From Halorhabdus sp. BNX81 (GTDB taxonomy: Archaea > Halobacteriota > Halobacteria > Halobacteriales > Haloarculaceae), in NCBI RefSeq assembly GCF_029229925.1, contig NZ_CP107254.1:124001-188000 (forward strand): 64,000 nt of DNA, in the 5' to 3' direction. The first letter of the stretch is position 1; every line of letters begins with the position of its first letter. The notes below the pieces were generated by a model, which saw nothing but the letters and a program-made list of their open reading frames with translations, searched no databases and was not told where the DNA came from. Shown here piece by piece: positions 43,133-53,169 of this stretch. Both the position numbers and the translations under genes were made by a program.

Positions 43133-44197
43133 TCAGAGGCCGAGATAGCCGGCGTTCGGGAGGAGCCCGGCCAGATAGAGGATGCCGACGAGTGTCATCA
43201 CGATCGTGATCGCCATCGCCGGCGGGTCGACGTGGGTCCCCGAGTGGGCGTAGAGGACACGCTGGGTGGCCTCGGCGAGCAGGGCAGCCAGGATGCCGAA
43301 GCCACCGGCCACGAGCAGCACTACCGGTTCGCTGTCGAGTGTCGCCATCGCGAGCACCGCCCCCACTGAACCGATGAGCGTGATGTGGTGGGTGACGGGG
43401 ATCTTCTCGACGCCGAGGTTGAGAAAGAGGAGGCTCATCGCCGAGATGGCATACCCCATGAACACGCTGCCCGTTTCGAGCCAGATGTATCCACCCACGA
43501 TCCCGCCGACGAGACCGATCGCGGTGACGCCGGCCCACTCGTACTGGTGAGGCAGCCAGGGTTCGGTCGCCGGGCGGGCCGAGTCCCCTTCGGCGGCCGG
43601 CCGGTCCTCGCCGCGCTCGAACGGCGACATGTCCAAGACGCTGGTTCCGGCGACGCGACCGATCAGTGGATAGCCGAAGGCCACCCGCGCCAGGACGGCC
43701 GTCGCCACGACCGACAGCGCGATGTTGTCCGTCGGGATACCGAGACCGCCGCCGACCTGCGTGATGACCATCCCGAGCGCGCCGAAGATCGCTCCGACAG
43801 CGAGGATGTCGGGTTTGGTCCCGAAGGCATAGAGGATGTCCTTCCCGAAGTGATAGCCCCAGTCGTCGGGTTCCATGTCGGGATACTTCTTGCCGGCGTA
43901 GGCCGTCGCGGCGACGCCGCCGGCGAAGGCGACGTGGGGGCCGGTCACCATGCCGAAGCCGATGGTGCCGGTCACGCCGGTCGCGATGTCGCCTTCGATG
44001 GCCGAGAGGTCGCCGAGGTTCCCCTCGAGGATCGCCAGCCCTTCGCCGAGAAAGACGACGAAGCCGGTGAAGACGAACGCGGGCAGCGCCCCGAGGGCCG
44101 CGCCGAAAGCCCCGCCGGCCAGCGCGGCGATCAGCAGGACGAGAAACTCCTCGACGCCGAGACCCACGATCGGTAGCGCCAGGACTGTTCCCACCAC
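43133..44197 (-). CDS. Multi-pass membrane protein linked to glpK
   Basis: This 354-residue protein has about nine hydrophobic segments, rich in Gly and Ala, with a polar loop (SPFERGEDRPAAEGDSARPATEP, split by membrane parts) near residue 200. The gene starts 3 nt downstream of the glpK stop, so the two are co-transcribed. I recall a membrane gene in the same place in Haloferax (called glpX, a putative glycerol facilitator). It has no aquaporin NPA boxes. Transport of glycerol is therefore a hypothesis. Confidence 0.7.
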   Translation of the reverse strand: MVGTVLALPIVGLGVEEFLVLLIAALAGGAFGAALGALPAFVFTGFVVFLGEGLAILEGNLGDLSAIEGDIATGVTGTIGFGMVTGPHVAFAGGVAATAYAGKKYPDMEPDDWGYHFGKDILYAFGTKPDILAVGAIFGALGMVITQVGGGLGIPTDNIALSVVATAVLARVAFGYPLIGRVAGTSVLDMSPFERGEDRPAAEGDSARPATEPWLPHQYEWAGVTAIGLVGGIVGGYIWLETGSVFMGYAISAMSLLFLNLGVEKIPVTHHITLIGSVGAVLAMATLDSEPVVLLVAGGFGILAALLAEATQRVLYAHSGTHVDPPAMAITIVMTLVGILYLAGLLPNAGYLGL

Positions 44198-44200
44198 GAT

Positions 44201-45733
44201 TTACTCCTCCTGGGCCCAGTCCTTCGCCCGTTCGACGGCGTCGTCCCAGCGACTGTACATCCGATCGGCGTCCTCGACCGGGATCTCCGGGGTGAACTCC
44301 CGGTCGACCCGCCAGTTCTCGCGGAGTTCGTCGAGATCAGCCCAGTAGCCGACGGCGAGGCCAGCCGCATACGCCGAACCGAGGGCCGTCGTCTCGTCGA
44401 CTTCGGGGCGAGCGATGTCCGTCCGGATGACGTCGGCCTGGAGTTGACACAGGAAGTCGTTCTTGACGGCCCCGCCGTCGACCCGGAGTGTGGTCGTCTC
44501 GATCCCCGAGTCGGCCTCCATCGCCTCGGCGACGTCCCGGGTCTGGTAGGCGATGGCCTCCAGCGTCGCCCGGACGATATGTTCCTTCCGGGTGCCGCGG
44601 GTCATCCCGACGATCGTCCCGCGTGCGCGACCATCCCAGTGGGGTGCGCCGAGGCCGGTGAAGGCCGGCACCAGATAGACGCCGTCGGTCGAATCGACCG
44701 CACTGGCGAGGTCCGCGGTCTGGGCGGCGTTGTTGATGAGATCGACGTCCTCGAGCCACTCGATCGCCGCCCCGGTCGCGAAGATCGACCCCTCCAGGGC
44801 GTACCTGACAGGCTCGCCCGACCGCTGGAACGCGATCGTCGTCAGCAGGCCGTGGTCGGATTCAACGGCCTCGGTCCCCGTGTTCATCAGGTAAAAGGAG
44901 CCGGTGCCGTAGGTGTTCTTCGCGTCTCCCTCCTCGAAACAGGTCTGGCCGAACAGGGCTGCCTGCTGGTCGCCCAGTGCGCCGGCGACGGGGATCTCCG
45001 CGCCGAGGAACCCGTCGGGATCGGTGTGGCCGTAGAGGTTTTCGTCCGAGGAGGGCCGCACTTCCGGCAGCATCGCCTCGGGGACCCCGAACTCGGCGAG
45101 GAGTTCCTCGTCCCACGCCATCTCGTGGACGTTGTACAGCATCGTCCGGGAGGCGTTGGTCACGTCCGTGACGTGGTTCCCCGTGAGATTGTAGATCAAC
45201 CACGCGTCGATGGTGCCCATCAGCAGTTCGCCGTTTTCGGCACGGTCGCGGAGGTCCGCAGCCCGGTGACTCTGGAGTTTCAGTGGCTCGGCGTTGTCCA
45301 GAATCCATTCCGTCTTCGTCGCCGAGAAGTACGCGTCGGGTTCGAGACCGGTCTTTCCACGGATCCACTCGACCTTGTCTTCGTCCTGTAATTGCTCGAC
45401 CCGGTCGGTCGTCCGGCGGTCCTGCCAGACGAGGGCGTTGTGTACGGGCTTGCCCGTGTCTTTGTCCCAGACGAGCGTCGTCTCGCGCTGGTTGGTGATC
45501 CCAAGCGCCTCGAGTTGTTCAGCTTCGATTCCGGCGTCGGCCAGTCCCGCAGTGACGACCGCTTTCGTTGTCTCCCAGATCTCTAGGGGGTCGTGCTCGA
45601 CCCATCCTGGCTCCGGATAGAACTGTTCGTGTTTCTCGTAGGCGTTGCCCGCGACCTGGCCGTCGCGGTCGAACACCATGAAGCGCGTGCCGGTCGTTCC
45701 CTGATCGATCGCGCCGACGTAGGTGTCTGTCAT
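44201..45733 (-). CDS. glpK: Glycerol kinase
   Basis: GlpK phosphorylates glycerol to glycerol-3-phosphate, the first step for using glycerol leaked from algae in brines. The 510-residue FGGY kinase has YVGAIDQGTTGTRFMVFD, the substrate block NALVWQDRRTT, DVTNASRTMLYNV with active-site Asp, and GGAVKNDFLCQ near the C-terminus. It is divergent from glpABC, which handle its product. A large inverted repeat lies between them. Confidence 0.96.
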   Translation of the reverse strand: MTDTYVGAIDQGTTGTRFMVFDRDGQVAGNAYEKHEQFYPEPGWVEHDPLEIWETTKAVVTAGLADAGIEAEQLEALGITNQRETTLVWDKDTGKPVHNALVWQDRRTTDRVEQLQDEDKVEWIRGKTGLEPDAYFSATKTEWILDNAEPLKLQSHRAADLRDRAENGELLMGTIDAWLIYNLTGNHVTDVTNASRTMLYNVHEMAWDEELLAEFGVPEAMLPEVRPSSDENLYGHTDPDGFLGAEIPVAGALGDQQAALFGQTCFEEGDAKNTYGTGSFYLMNTGTEAVESDHGLLTTIAFQRSGEPVRYALEGSIFATGAAIEWLEDVDLINNAAQTADLASAVDSTDGVYLVPAFTGLGAPHWDGRARGTIVGMTRGTRKEHIVRATLEAIAYQTRDVAEAMEADSGIETTTLRVDGGAVKNDFLCQLQADVIRTDIARPEVDETTALGSAYAAGLAVGYWADLDELRENWRVDREFTPEIPVEDADRMYSRWDDAVERAKDWAQEE

Positions 45734-45939
45734 GCATTGGATTCCCGGTCGAGCACCCGTTGTGCTACCGGCTATTATATTGGTTATAAATAGTTATAAA
45801 ATTTACCTAACCCGCTTTCTCTTCCTATATCGTCCGCTATCCGGGTTTAAACGCCGGATACCACGCAGCTGGTTCGGGATTCGATATGTCCGACAGAGCG
45901 AACAATAAAGTAGCCGTGGGCCGTGGACAACGATACCAA
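45734..45939. promoter_or_regulatory. Divergent glpK-glpA control region
   Basis: It contains two near-repeats GTTATAAATA and GTTATAAAAT at 45783-45802, which probably serve glpK, and an inverted repeat with arms TATCCGG (45838-45844) and CCGGATA (45854-45860) around GTTTAAAC. The inverted repeat is about 80 nt upstream of glpA. Such a site between divergent catabolic genes is a likely operator for a glycerol-responsive regulator. Confidence 0.55.
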
Positions 45940-47697
45940 ATGACAACTTCCCCATCGGTGCTCGTGATCGGCGGCGGCTCGACGGGGGTCGGGATCGCCC
46001 GGGATGCTGCGATGCGTGGGTTCGACGTGACCTTAGTCGAGAAGGGCAACCTCACCCACGGCACGACCGGCCGGATGCACGGGCTGCTCCACAGCGGCGG
46101 TCGCTACGCCGTCTCCGATCAGGCGAGTGCGCGTGAGTGCATCGAGGAGAACATGATCCTCCGGGACATCGCCACCCACTGCGTCGAGGACACGGGCGGA
46201 CTCTTCGTCAAGCGACCGGAGGACACCGAGGAGTACTACCAGGAAAAATTGGACGGGCTCAGGGAGTGTTCGATCCCCGCGACGGAACTCGCCGCCGAAG
46301 AAGCACGCCGGAAAGAGCCGTTTCTCGCCCGGGACATCGACAAGGCGATCGAAGTGCCCGACGCGGCGATCGACCCCTTCCGGCTGTGCGTGGCCAACGC
46401 CATCAGTGCTGCAAACCACGGCGCTCGCATCGAGACCTTCTCGGAAGTGACCGACCTGCTGGTCGAGGACGGCGAGATCGTCGGCGCGGAGGTCACCCAC
46501 GAGAGCGGCGAGGGCAACCGCGTCCATGGGGTCGAGGGGTCCGTCGAGGAGATCCGCGTCGACCATATCGTCAACGCCGCGGGGGCCTGGACCGGCGAGA
46601 TTGCGGCGATGGCCGACATCGACGTGGAGGTCCGCCCCTCGAAGGGGGTGATGACTATCATGAACGTCCGGCAGGTCGACACCGTGATCAACCGCTGCCA
46701 GCCCAAGGGCGACGCCGACATCGTCGTGCCCCACGAGACGACCGCGATCCTCGGGACGACCGACGAGGAGGTCGGCGACCCGGAGGACTACCCGGAGGAA
46801 GAGTGGGAAGTCGATCTCATGATCGAGGAACTCGCAAGGCTCGTCCCGATCCTCGAAGACGCGCGCACGATCCGGTCCTTTTGGGGCGTCCGTCCACTCT
46901 ATGAACCACCCGACACCGGGACCGACGATCCGACGGACATCACGCGGGAGTTCTTCCTGCTCGATCACGACGAGCGCGACGCTCTCCCCGGCATGACGAC
47001 GATCGTCGGCGGCAAGCTGACGACCTACCGACTCATGGCCGAGCAACTCGTCGATCACCTCGCCGAGAAATTTGACGTAGACACCACCTGCCGCACCGCC
47101 GAGGAACCGCTTCCCGGCAGTGAAGACGAAGGCGTCATCGACGATGCGATGGATGATTTCGGCCTGCGCTCGCCGATCGCCAAACGAAGCGCCGAGCGCC
47201 TGGGGTCACGAACGCAGGAGGTTCTCGACACCAACGAGCCCAACCCGGTCGTCTGTGGGTGTGAGGCCGTGACGCGCGCGGAAGTCAACGACGCCATCGA
47301 GCAGTCCGGCACTGACCTCAACGCCGTCCGGATCCGCACGCGGGCCGGGATGGGCAACTGCCAGGGTGGGTTCTGTAGCCATCGGCTGGCGAACGAACTC
47401 CACCCCGATTTCGACGAGGGGCGCGCACGGGCGGCGCTCGACGAACTGTACCAGGAGCGCTGGAAGGGCCAACGTCACGCGCTCTGGGGGAGACAGCTCT
47501 CCCAGGCGATGATCACCTACACGATGCACGCGCTGACGATGAACCGCGATCGCGATCCCGCCGGCGGCGGAGCGCTTGACTTCGGCGCGTTCGATTCCGG
47601 GCCGTCGAACACTCCCGCGACCGGCGACGGACAACCGGCGGACGGAACCGCAGACGTCGCCACCGACGGTGGCAGGGGGGATGGCCGTGGCGATTGA
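45940..47697 (+). CDS. glpA: Glycerol-3-phosphate dehydrogenase subunit A
   Basis: GlpA is the FAD-binding catalytic subunit that oxidises glycerol-3-phosphate to dihydroxyacetone phosphate. The 585-residue protein has the FAD motif [19 protein letters not shown] at the start, [31 protein letters not shown], and a C-terminal BFD-like cysteine cluster (CGCE...GNCQGGFC, about 445-485). ATG at 45940 fits known GlpA starts better than the one at 45886. The tail is a low-complexity acidic/Gly stretch. It overlaps glpB by 17 nt. Confidence 0.93.
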   Translation: MTTSPSVLVIGGGSTGVGIARDAAMRGFDVTLVEKGNLTHGTTGRMHGLLHSGGRYAVSDQASARECIEENMILRDIATHCVEDTGGLFVKRPEDTEEYYQEKLDGLRECSIPATELAAEEARRKEPFLARDIDKAIEVPDAAIDPFRLCVANAISAANHGARIETFSEVTDLLVEDGEIVGAEVTHESGEGNRVHGVEGSVEEIRVDHIVNAAGAWTGEIAAMADIDVEVRPSKGVMTIMNVRQVDTVINRCQPKGDADIVVPHETTAILGTTDEEVGDPEDYPEEEWEVDLMIEELARLVPILEDARTIRSFWGVRPLYEPPDTGTDDPTDITREFFLLDHDERDALPGMTTIVGGKLTTYRLMAEQLVDHLAEKFDVDTTCRTAEEPLPGSEDEGVIDDAMDDFGLRSPIAKRSAERLGSRTQEVLDTNEPNPVVCGCEAVTRAEVNDAIEQSGTDLNAVRIRTRAGMGNCQGGFCSHRLANELHPDFDEGRARAALDELYQERWKGQRHALWGRQLSQAMITYTMHALTMNRDRDPAGGGALDFGAFDSGPSNTPATGDGQPADGTADVATDGGRGDGRGD

Positions 47698-48973
47698 CTC
47701 GGATGTCCTCGTGATCGGCGGCGGGATTGCCGGCCTCTCGGCGGCACTGTCGGCCGCGCGGACGGGGGCCGACGTGCGACTCGTCAGCGAGGCCGAAACG
47801 ACGCTCCATCACGCAAGCGGCCTGCTCGACGTCCTGGGCTACCCGCCGAACGCCGACGGTGACGGGCCGGTGGTCGACCCGTTCGACGCCATCGGGGACC
47901 TCCCCGACTCCCACCCGTACGCGATCGTCGGCGCGGGAACGGTCCGGGATGGCCTGGCGATGATCGACGACGTGCTGGGCGAGACGTATCACGGCAGCCA
48001 CACCGACGCGAACGCCCTCGTTCCGACCCACGGCGGGACGGTCAAGCCGACCGCGCGATATCCAGCGGGCGTCACGGCGGGCCTGGCGAGCGACGACCGC
48101 GACATCCTGCTCGTCGGCTTCGAGCGGCTCACCGGCTTCGACGCCGGTGTGGCCGCGGACCACCTCGAAGCTGCGGGGATTCCGGCCGAGACGAGCGCCG
48201 CCACTGTCGAGTTCCCGATCGTCGTGCGCGACGACGCGAAGGTGACCCGGTACGCTCACCTTCTCGACGAGAACCCGACGGTCGACGGTGCTGGCAGCGA
48301 TCGGCGCGTCCGGGCCGCCCTCGCCGACGCAGTCGAACCGTCCGTCGGCGAGGCCGAACGGATCGGATTCCCTGCGGTGTTGGGCGTCGACCATCCGGCG
48401 GCGATCCGGGACGAACTCGAAGACCGTCTCGGTGCGGCGGTCTTCGAGATCCCGATGGGGCCGCCCAGCGTTCTCGGTGGTCGGCTCGAAGACCGGCTCT
48501 ATGCCGCGCTCGATGATGCGGGCGGACAGATCGAGTCCGGCGGCGGGCCGATCGTGGACTTTGACGCCGAGGGCGGGATGATTTCGGCGGTATACATGGA
48601 TCGATCGGGCAGTCAGATACCCTACGCGGCCGAACAGTACGTCCTCGCGACGGGTGACGTCGCGGGCGGCGGGATCGACTCGGACCGTGACGGCGTCACC
48701 GAGCCGATCTTCGGCTGTCACGTGCCCCACCCGGACGATCGCTACGAGTGGTTCGAGGGCGAGGCCTTCGGCGAGCATGCCTTCGCAGAGTTCGGAGTCG
48801 TCGTCGACGATGCGCTCCGGCCGATGGATGAGGGAGGCACCCCGGAATTCGCGAACCTCCGGGCGGCGGGGGCCGTGATCGGCGGCTACGACTACCCGGC
48901 AGAGAAATCAGCGAGCGGCGTTTCCATCGCGACTGGCTACGCTGCCGGTCGGCGTGCGGCGAGGGAGGGCTAA
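47681..48973 (+). CDS. glpB: Glycerol-3-phosphate dehydrogenase subunit B
   Basis: GlpB is a flavoprotein subunit that passes electrons from GlpA toward GlpC. The 430-residue protein has an N-terminal dinucleotide motif [21 protein letters not shown] and late [24 protein letters not shown], the family end block. It starts at 47681, inside the glpA tail, and glpC begins 4 nt after its stop. Length is normal for haloarchaeal GlpB. Confidence 0.9.
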   Translation: MAVAIDSDVLVIGGGIAGLSAALSAARTGADVRLVSEAETTLHHASGLLDVLGYPPNADGDGPVVDPFDAIGDLPDSHPYAIVGAGTVRDGLAMIDDVLGETYHGSHTDANALVPTHGGTVKPTARYPAGVTAGLASDDRDILLVGFERLTGFDAGVAADHLEAAGIPAETSAATVEFPIVVRDDAKVTRYAHLLDENPTVDGAGSDRRVRAALADAVEPSVGEAERIGFPAVLGVDHPAAIRDELEDRLGAAVFEIPMGPPSVLGGRLEDRLYAALDDAGGQIESGGGPIVDFDAEGGMISAVYMDRSGSQIPYAAEQYVLATGDVAGGGIDSDRDGVTEPIFGCHVPHPDDRYEWFEGEAFGEHAFAEFGVVVDDALRPMDEGGTPEFANLRAAGAVIGGYDYPAEKSASGVSIATGYAAGRRAAREG

Positions 48974-48977
48974 TCCA

Positions 48978-50357
48978 ATGAGTGACACACAGCGCGGTGA
49001 TACCACGACGGACCGTGCGGAGACAGACGCCGACGTCGAGAGCGACGAGGAGGGCTACGAACCACGCGACGTTTTCGACTCGACCACGGAGATGGATCTC
49101 CGGGCCGGGGCCGACAACTGCACGAAAGTCGGAACCTGCGACGCCGAGTGTCCCGTCGCCGAGGTCAACGACGACTTCCCCGGCCCGCAGTTCCAGGGCC
49201 CGGAACAGTGGCGACTCTCCCAGAAGGGCGAGGTCGAGATCGACGACTCGATCACCGAGTGTTCGAACTGCCTGCAGTGCGATAGCGGGTGTCCCTCCGG
49301 CGTCCCCTTCAGCGAGATGCACAACACGGCGCGGGCGAAGTACGTCTTAGAGGACCAGCCCCTCTCGATCAAGAAGATCCGCAACCGGATCCTCGCCAAC
49401 TACCGGACGTCGGCCTGGCTGGCCTCGAAACTCCCGCGGACGGCGAACTTCTTCATGAACAACGGGGCGGTCCGGTGGCTCATGGAGAAGACGATGAAGA
49501 TTCCGAGCGAACGCGAGTTCCCCGAGTTCGCCACGCAGACGTTTCGTGAGTGGTGGGCAGAGCGAGGTGGCGAAGCCACCTCGAAAGAGCGAGCGCGGGA
49601 GGCGCGAGCAGAGCGTGGAGGTGCCCACGTGCAAAGCGACGAGAAGCGCATCGCGTACTTCCACGGCTGCTATTCGAACTACAACACGACCGAGGTCGCC
49701 AAGGCGATGGTCCGGGTCTACGAGTCGCTGGGATACGAGATCACGGTCCCGAAACAGAAGTGCTCGGGGACGCCGATGTTCGCCAACGGCCGCGTCGACG
49801 ACGCCCGGCGACACGCCAAAGTCAACGTCGAGCATCTGGGCAACGCCATCGAGGATGGCTACGACGTGATCTGTACCTGCTCCTCCTGCTCGCTTGCGCT
49901 TCGCCAGGAGTACCCCGACCTCTTCGATCTGGAGGGCATCGACGAACTCGCCGCTCACACCTACGACGCCATGGAATACCTCCGGATCCACGAGGATCTC
50001 GAAGCCGAACTCGCGGGGGCAGAAGCCGAGGAGTTCCCCGACGTCGCCTACCACGCGCCGTGTCACTCCCGCAATCAGGGCCTCGGGCGACAGGCCGTCG
50101 AACTGTTCGAAGATGTCGATGGCGTCACCGTGACCGATGTCGGCGACTCCTGTTCGGGGATTTCGGGCACCTACGGCTGGAAAGAAGAGAAGTACGAGAC
50201 CTCGATGGAGATCGGCGAGGAGATGTTCGAGCACATGGCCGAGGCCGACGCCGAACACGGGATGACGGAGTGTCCCACCTGCTCGATGCAGATGGAACAC
50301 GGGACGGGCTATGAGATCCACCACCCGATGCAGTTGCTCGATACGGTGTTGACCTGA
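48978..50357 (+). CDS. glpC: Glycerol-3-phosphate dehydrogenase subunit C (Fe-S)
   Basis: GlpC links the complex to the membrane quinone pool. The 459-residue protein has two Fe-S clusters (CTKVGTCDAECP and CSNCLQCDSGCP) and two CCG-type cysteine domains (CTCSSCSLALRQEYP with YHAPCH, and CSGISGTYGWK with CPTCSMQME). Between residues about 194 and 216 it has an unusual Arg/Glu/Ala-rich insert that corresponds to a palindromic repeat in the DNA (49563-49583). The frame stays open, so the gene is probably functional. Confidence 0.92.
   Translation: MSDTQRGDTTTDRAETDADVESDEEGYEPRDVFDSTTEMDLRAGADNCTKVGTCDAECPVAEVNDDFPGPQFQGPEQWRLSQKGEVEIDDSITECSNCLQCDSGCPSGVPFSEMHNTARAKYVLEDQPLSIKKIRNRILANYRTSAWLASKLPRTANFFMNNGAVRWLMEKTMKIPSEREFPEFATQTFREWWAERGGEATSKERAREARAERGGAHVQSDEKRIAYFHGCYSNYNTTEVAKAMVRVYESLGYEITVPKQKCSGTPMFANGRVDDARRHAKVNVEHLGNAIEDGYDVICTCSSCSLALRQEYPDLFDLEGIDELAAHTYDAMEYLRIHEDLEAELAGAEAEEFPDVAYHAPCHSRNQGLGRQAVELFEDVDGVTVTDVGDSCSGISGTYGWKEEKYETSMEIGEEMFEHMAEADAEHGMTECPTCSMQMEHGTGYEIHHPMQLLDTVLT
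49563..49583. repeat. Palindromic element inside glpC
   Basis: Arms CGAGGTGGC and GCCACCTCG (9 bp, perfect) flank a GAA loop, followed by GCGAGCGCGGGAGGCGCGAGC-like sequence. It encodes the ERGGEATSKERAREARAERG insert of GlpC. It is of the same type as the elements at 19961 and 56099. Confidence 0.6.
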
Positions 50358-50442
50358 GGGCCCAAGGCAAACAGCTGCCAGCACGGCAACGGACGACAGA
50401 GACAGTTGCGAAAACAGGCGTAGATTCAGCGGGTGAGGTCGG

Positions 50443-53139
50443 TTATCCGGTGTTCTTCATGCCGGCCGCGATGCCGTGAACCGTCAGCCGGAGCGCCCGG
50501 CGTTCGGTCTCGGTGAGGTGCGATTGAGCGAGCAACCGGATCTGGAGCAGGTTCAGCGGGTCGACGTAGGGGTTCCGGCGTTCGAGGTTGTCCTCCATCC
50601 ACGACCGCTTGAGGAGGGTCTCCCGTCCGGAGATCTCCTGGATGAGTTCGACGGAGTTCTCGTACTCGCTCCGGATCCGGGGGAAGAACCGCTCGCGAAG
50701 CTCCTCGTCGGCCAGGTCGGCGTACTCGGTGGCGATCTCCATGTCCGATTTGGCCAGTGCCATCCCGGCGTGATCGAGGATCGTCCCGAAGTACGGCCAC
50801 TCCTCGTACATCTCCTGGAGGGTCTCCATGTCGCCGCCGTCGTCGAGGTAGCCCTGGATGCCCGTGGCGACGGAGTACCAGCCGGGGATGATACACCGGG
50901 CCTGCGTCCAGGAGAACACCCACGGGATCGACCGGAGGTCTTCGAGACTCCGATCCTCCGTCCGGGAGGCCGGCCGCGAACCCATGTTGAGGTTTTCGAT
51001 GACCGTGATCGGCGTCGCCTGCTCGAAGTACTGGACGAACCCGTCAGTTTCCAGGAGGTCCCGATACTCCGTGCTGGCGTGGTCGGCCGCCGTCTGGAAG
51101 GCGTCGATCCACTCCTCGGGGATGTCCTCGACGGGGTTCTCCATGGCGTTGTACCGCGCCAGGACCTGGGCGTTCAGCATCTGCTCTAAGTTGCGCTCGG
51201 CGATGTCGGGGTTGCCGTACTTCTCGGCGATGGCCTCGCCCTGCTCGGTGAACTTGATCTGGCCGTTGACGGTCTGGTTCGGTAAGGCGAGCATCGCCTC
51301 GTGCATCGGCACGCCACCGCGGGAGATCGAGCCGCCGCGGCCGTGGAACAGCCGAAGCGTGACGTCGAAGTCGTCACAGATGTTGGCCATCCGCTTTTGA
51401 TTGCGGTACAGCTCCCAGTTGGCGGCCAGATAGCCGTTCTCCTTCGAGGAGTCCGAGTACCCGAGCAGGATCTCCTGGGTGTTGTTGCGTGCTTCCAGGG
51501 CCTGGCTGTAGGCCTCGTTCTCGAAGAGGGTGCTCAACATCTCCCGGACACGCGTCAGCGCGTACTCGCTTTCGAACAGCGGGACGATGTCGAACCCGCA
51601 GTAGCCCGGCAGGTCGACGATGCCGGCCTGGTCCCCGAGGAACAGAACCTCCAGTGCGTGGGAGGACTCTTCAAACCAGCTGATCGCGTAGGTATCGATG
51701 GCATCGACGCCGTACTCGCGTTGCCAGTGGGCGGCCTCGGAGAACAGCGTCAACACCTTTTGGGAGTCCTCCGAGAGGTCGTCGGTCACGTCGATGTCGA
51801 TGACCGGCTCGTCCTGGAGGATCGCCTCGGTCAGGAACTCGACGCGTTCGTCCTCGTCCATCGACTCGTAGTCGATGCCCTCACGATCGAGGGTCTCGAT
51901 CAGCGCGTTGGTGTGTTTCTCGCGGTGGTCCCGCAGGTCGAGGTTCGCCAGCGAGAAGCCGAACGTCTCGACCTTGCGGATCAGCGGCTCGACGTGCGCC
52001 TCGACGATTTCGTCGGCGTCGTTCTCCCGGAGGCTCTCGGCGATGCTCTCGAGATCGGCAAGGAGCTCTCCGTCGTCGTCGTACGCGCCGGAACGGACGT
52101 CATCGACCCGGAGCACGCTCTCGCGCATCAGTTTCAGCTTCTGGCGATAGGGTTCGTCCGGATAGCGATCCACTATCTCGTCGGCGACGCCCGGGAGGTC
52201 TGCTTTGTGCGTTTCGAGGTTTTCCTCGAACGCCTCGCTCATCTCCAGATTGTCGATGTCCTGGCTCAACACACCGGAGAGGCTCTTGAGTTCGTCCCGA
52301 TACAGATCGAGGACGACGCTGCGCTGGCGGTCCAGCGTTTCGTGCGTGACCTCGGGCGTGACGTACGGATTCCCGTCACGGTCGCTGCCCGCCCACGATC
52401 GGAACTCGTAGAGTTTCGGGACGTCGACTTCGCCGTCGTATGCCTCTTCGAGCGCGACCTCGAGTTCGTCGTAGACTTCGTCGATGACGTCGAAGAGACT
52501 GTTCTCGAGGTACCACTGGATGTTCAGCGTCTCGTCGGTCACGTCGGGCCGGCGATCGCGGACCTGCGGGGTCTGCCAGAGGCTCGTCACTTCCGCCCGG
52601 AGTTCGCGCTTCTTCCGGCGTACCTCCCGGTCCGTGAGGCGGATCTGATCGAGGTCCTGGATGAGCTTCCCCACCGACCAGAGCTTGGCCTTGATCGTCT
52701 TGCGTCGCGCTTCGGTCGGGTGAGCCGTGAAGGTCGGCTCGATCATGACGTCCTCGAGGATCTCCTCGACGGTGTCCGGATCGACGTCCTCGGCAGCCAG
52801 CGTCTCGACAGCTTCCTCGACGGTGTCCGAGAGGTCCCCGCTTTGGACTCCCTCTCTGATCTCGCGGACACGCTCGCGCTCCTCGGCGAGGTTGATGAGT
52901 TCGAAATAGGTAGTAAAGGCCCGCGCGACGACGTCTTGCATCTCCGGGGAGAGCCGGTCGAGTTCGTCGTGGATCGGCTCACGGGACTCGCCGTCCCCGC
53001 GACGGTAGGCGATCGCGTTGTTCCGGATCCTCTCGACAGATTTGAACGCTTCTGTCGAGTCTTGTGCCTCGATGATCGACCCCAGCAGTTGCCCCAACTC
53101 ACGGACATCCTGGTTGAGCTCTCTGCCGTGTAAAGTCAT
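50443..53139 (-). CDS. ppc: Phosphoenolpyruvate carboxylase
   Basis: Ppc adds bicarbonate to PEP to make oxaloacetate, refilling the TCA cycle. The 898-residue protein carries the catalytic histidine block TAHPTEARRKTI near residue 140, the GYSDSSKENGYLA block, FHGRGGSISRGG near residue 598, and ends MKNTG, the normal C-terminus. The start at 53139 is 27 nt from a TATA box (53163-53169), with a palindrome between them. Length fits the bacterial-type enzyme found in haloarchaea. Confidence 0.96.
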   Translation of the reverse strand: MTLHGRELNQDVRELGQLLGSIIEAQDSTEAFKSVERIRNNAIAYRRGDGESREPIHDELDRLSPEMQDVVARAFTTYFELINLAEERERVREIREGVQSGDLSDTVEEAVETLAAEDVDPDTVEEILEDVMIEPTFTAHPTEARRKTIKAKLWSVGKLIQDLDQIRLTDREVRRKKRELRAEVTSLWQTPQVRDRRPDVTDETLNIQWYLENSLFDVIDEVYDELEVALEEAYDGEVDVPKLYEFRSWAGSDRDGNPYVTPEVTHETLDRQRSVVLDLYRDELKSLSGVLSQDIDNLEMSEAFEENLETHKADLPGVADEIVDRYPDEPYRQKLKLMRESVLRVDDVRSGAYDDDGELLADLESIAESLRENDADEIVEAHVEPLIRKVETFGFSLANLDLRDHREKHTNALIETLDREGIDYESMDEDERVEFLTEAILQDEPVIDIDVTDDLSEDSQKVLTLFSEAAHWQREYGVDAIDTYAISWFEESSHALEVLFLGDQAGIVDLPGYCGFDIVPLFESEYALTRVREMLSTLFENEAYSQALEARNNTQEILLGYSDSSKENGYLAANWELYRNQKRMANICDDFDVTLRLFHGRGGSISRGGVPMHEAMLALPNQTVNGQIKFTEQGEAIAEKYGNPDIAERNLEQMLNAQVLARYNAMENPVEDIPEEWIDAFQTAADHASTEYRDLLETDGFVQYFEQATPITVIENLNMGSRPASRTEDRSLEDLRSIPWVFSWTQARCIIPGWYSVATGIQGYLDDGGDMETLQEMYEEWPYFGTILDHAGMALAKSDMEIATEYADLADEELRERFFPRIRSEYENSVELIQEISGRETLLKRSWMEDNLERRNPYVDPLNLLQIRLLAQSHLTETERRALRLTVHGIAAGMKNTG

Positions 53140-53144
53140 ACCAC

Positions 53145-53158
53145 CCAATGAACATTGG
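53145..53158 (-). promoter_or_regulatory. Inverted repeat at the ppc start site
   Basis: CCAATG-AA-CATTGG lies between the TATA box (53163-53169, minus strand) and the ppc ATG, so it overlaps the expected transcription start. A protein bound there would block initiation. Confidence 0.5.
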
Positions 53159-53162
53159 AAGG

Positions 53163-53169
53163 CTATAAC
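53163..53169 (-). promoter_or_regulatory. TATA box of ppc
   Basis: GTTATAG on the minus strand is centred 27 nt before the ppc start at 53139. Confidence 0.5.

Noticed and set aside
51301-53133. 610-codon antisense frame over ppc
   Set aside because: Shadow of the PEP carboxylase gene; product is Val/Asp-rich without domains.
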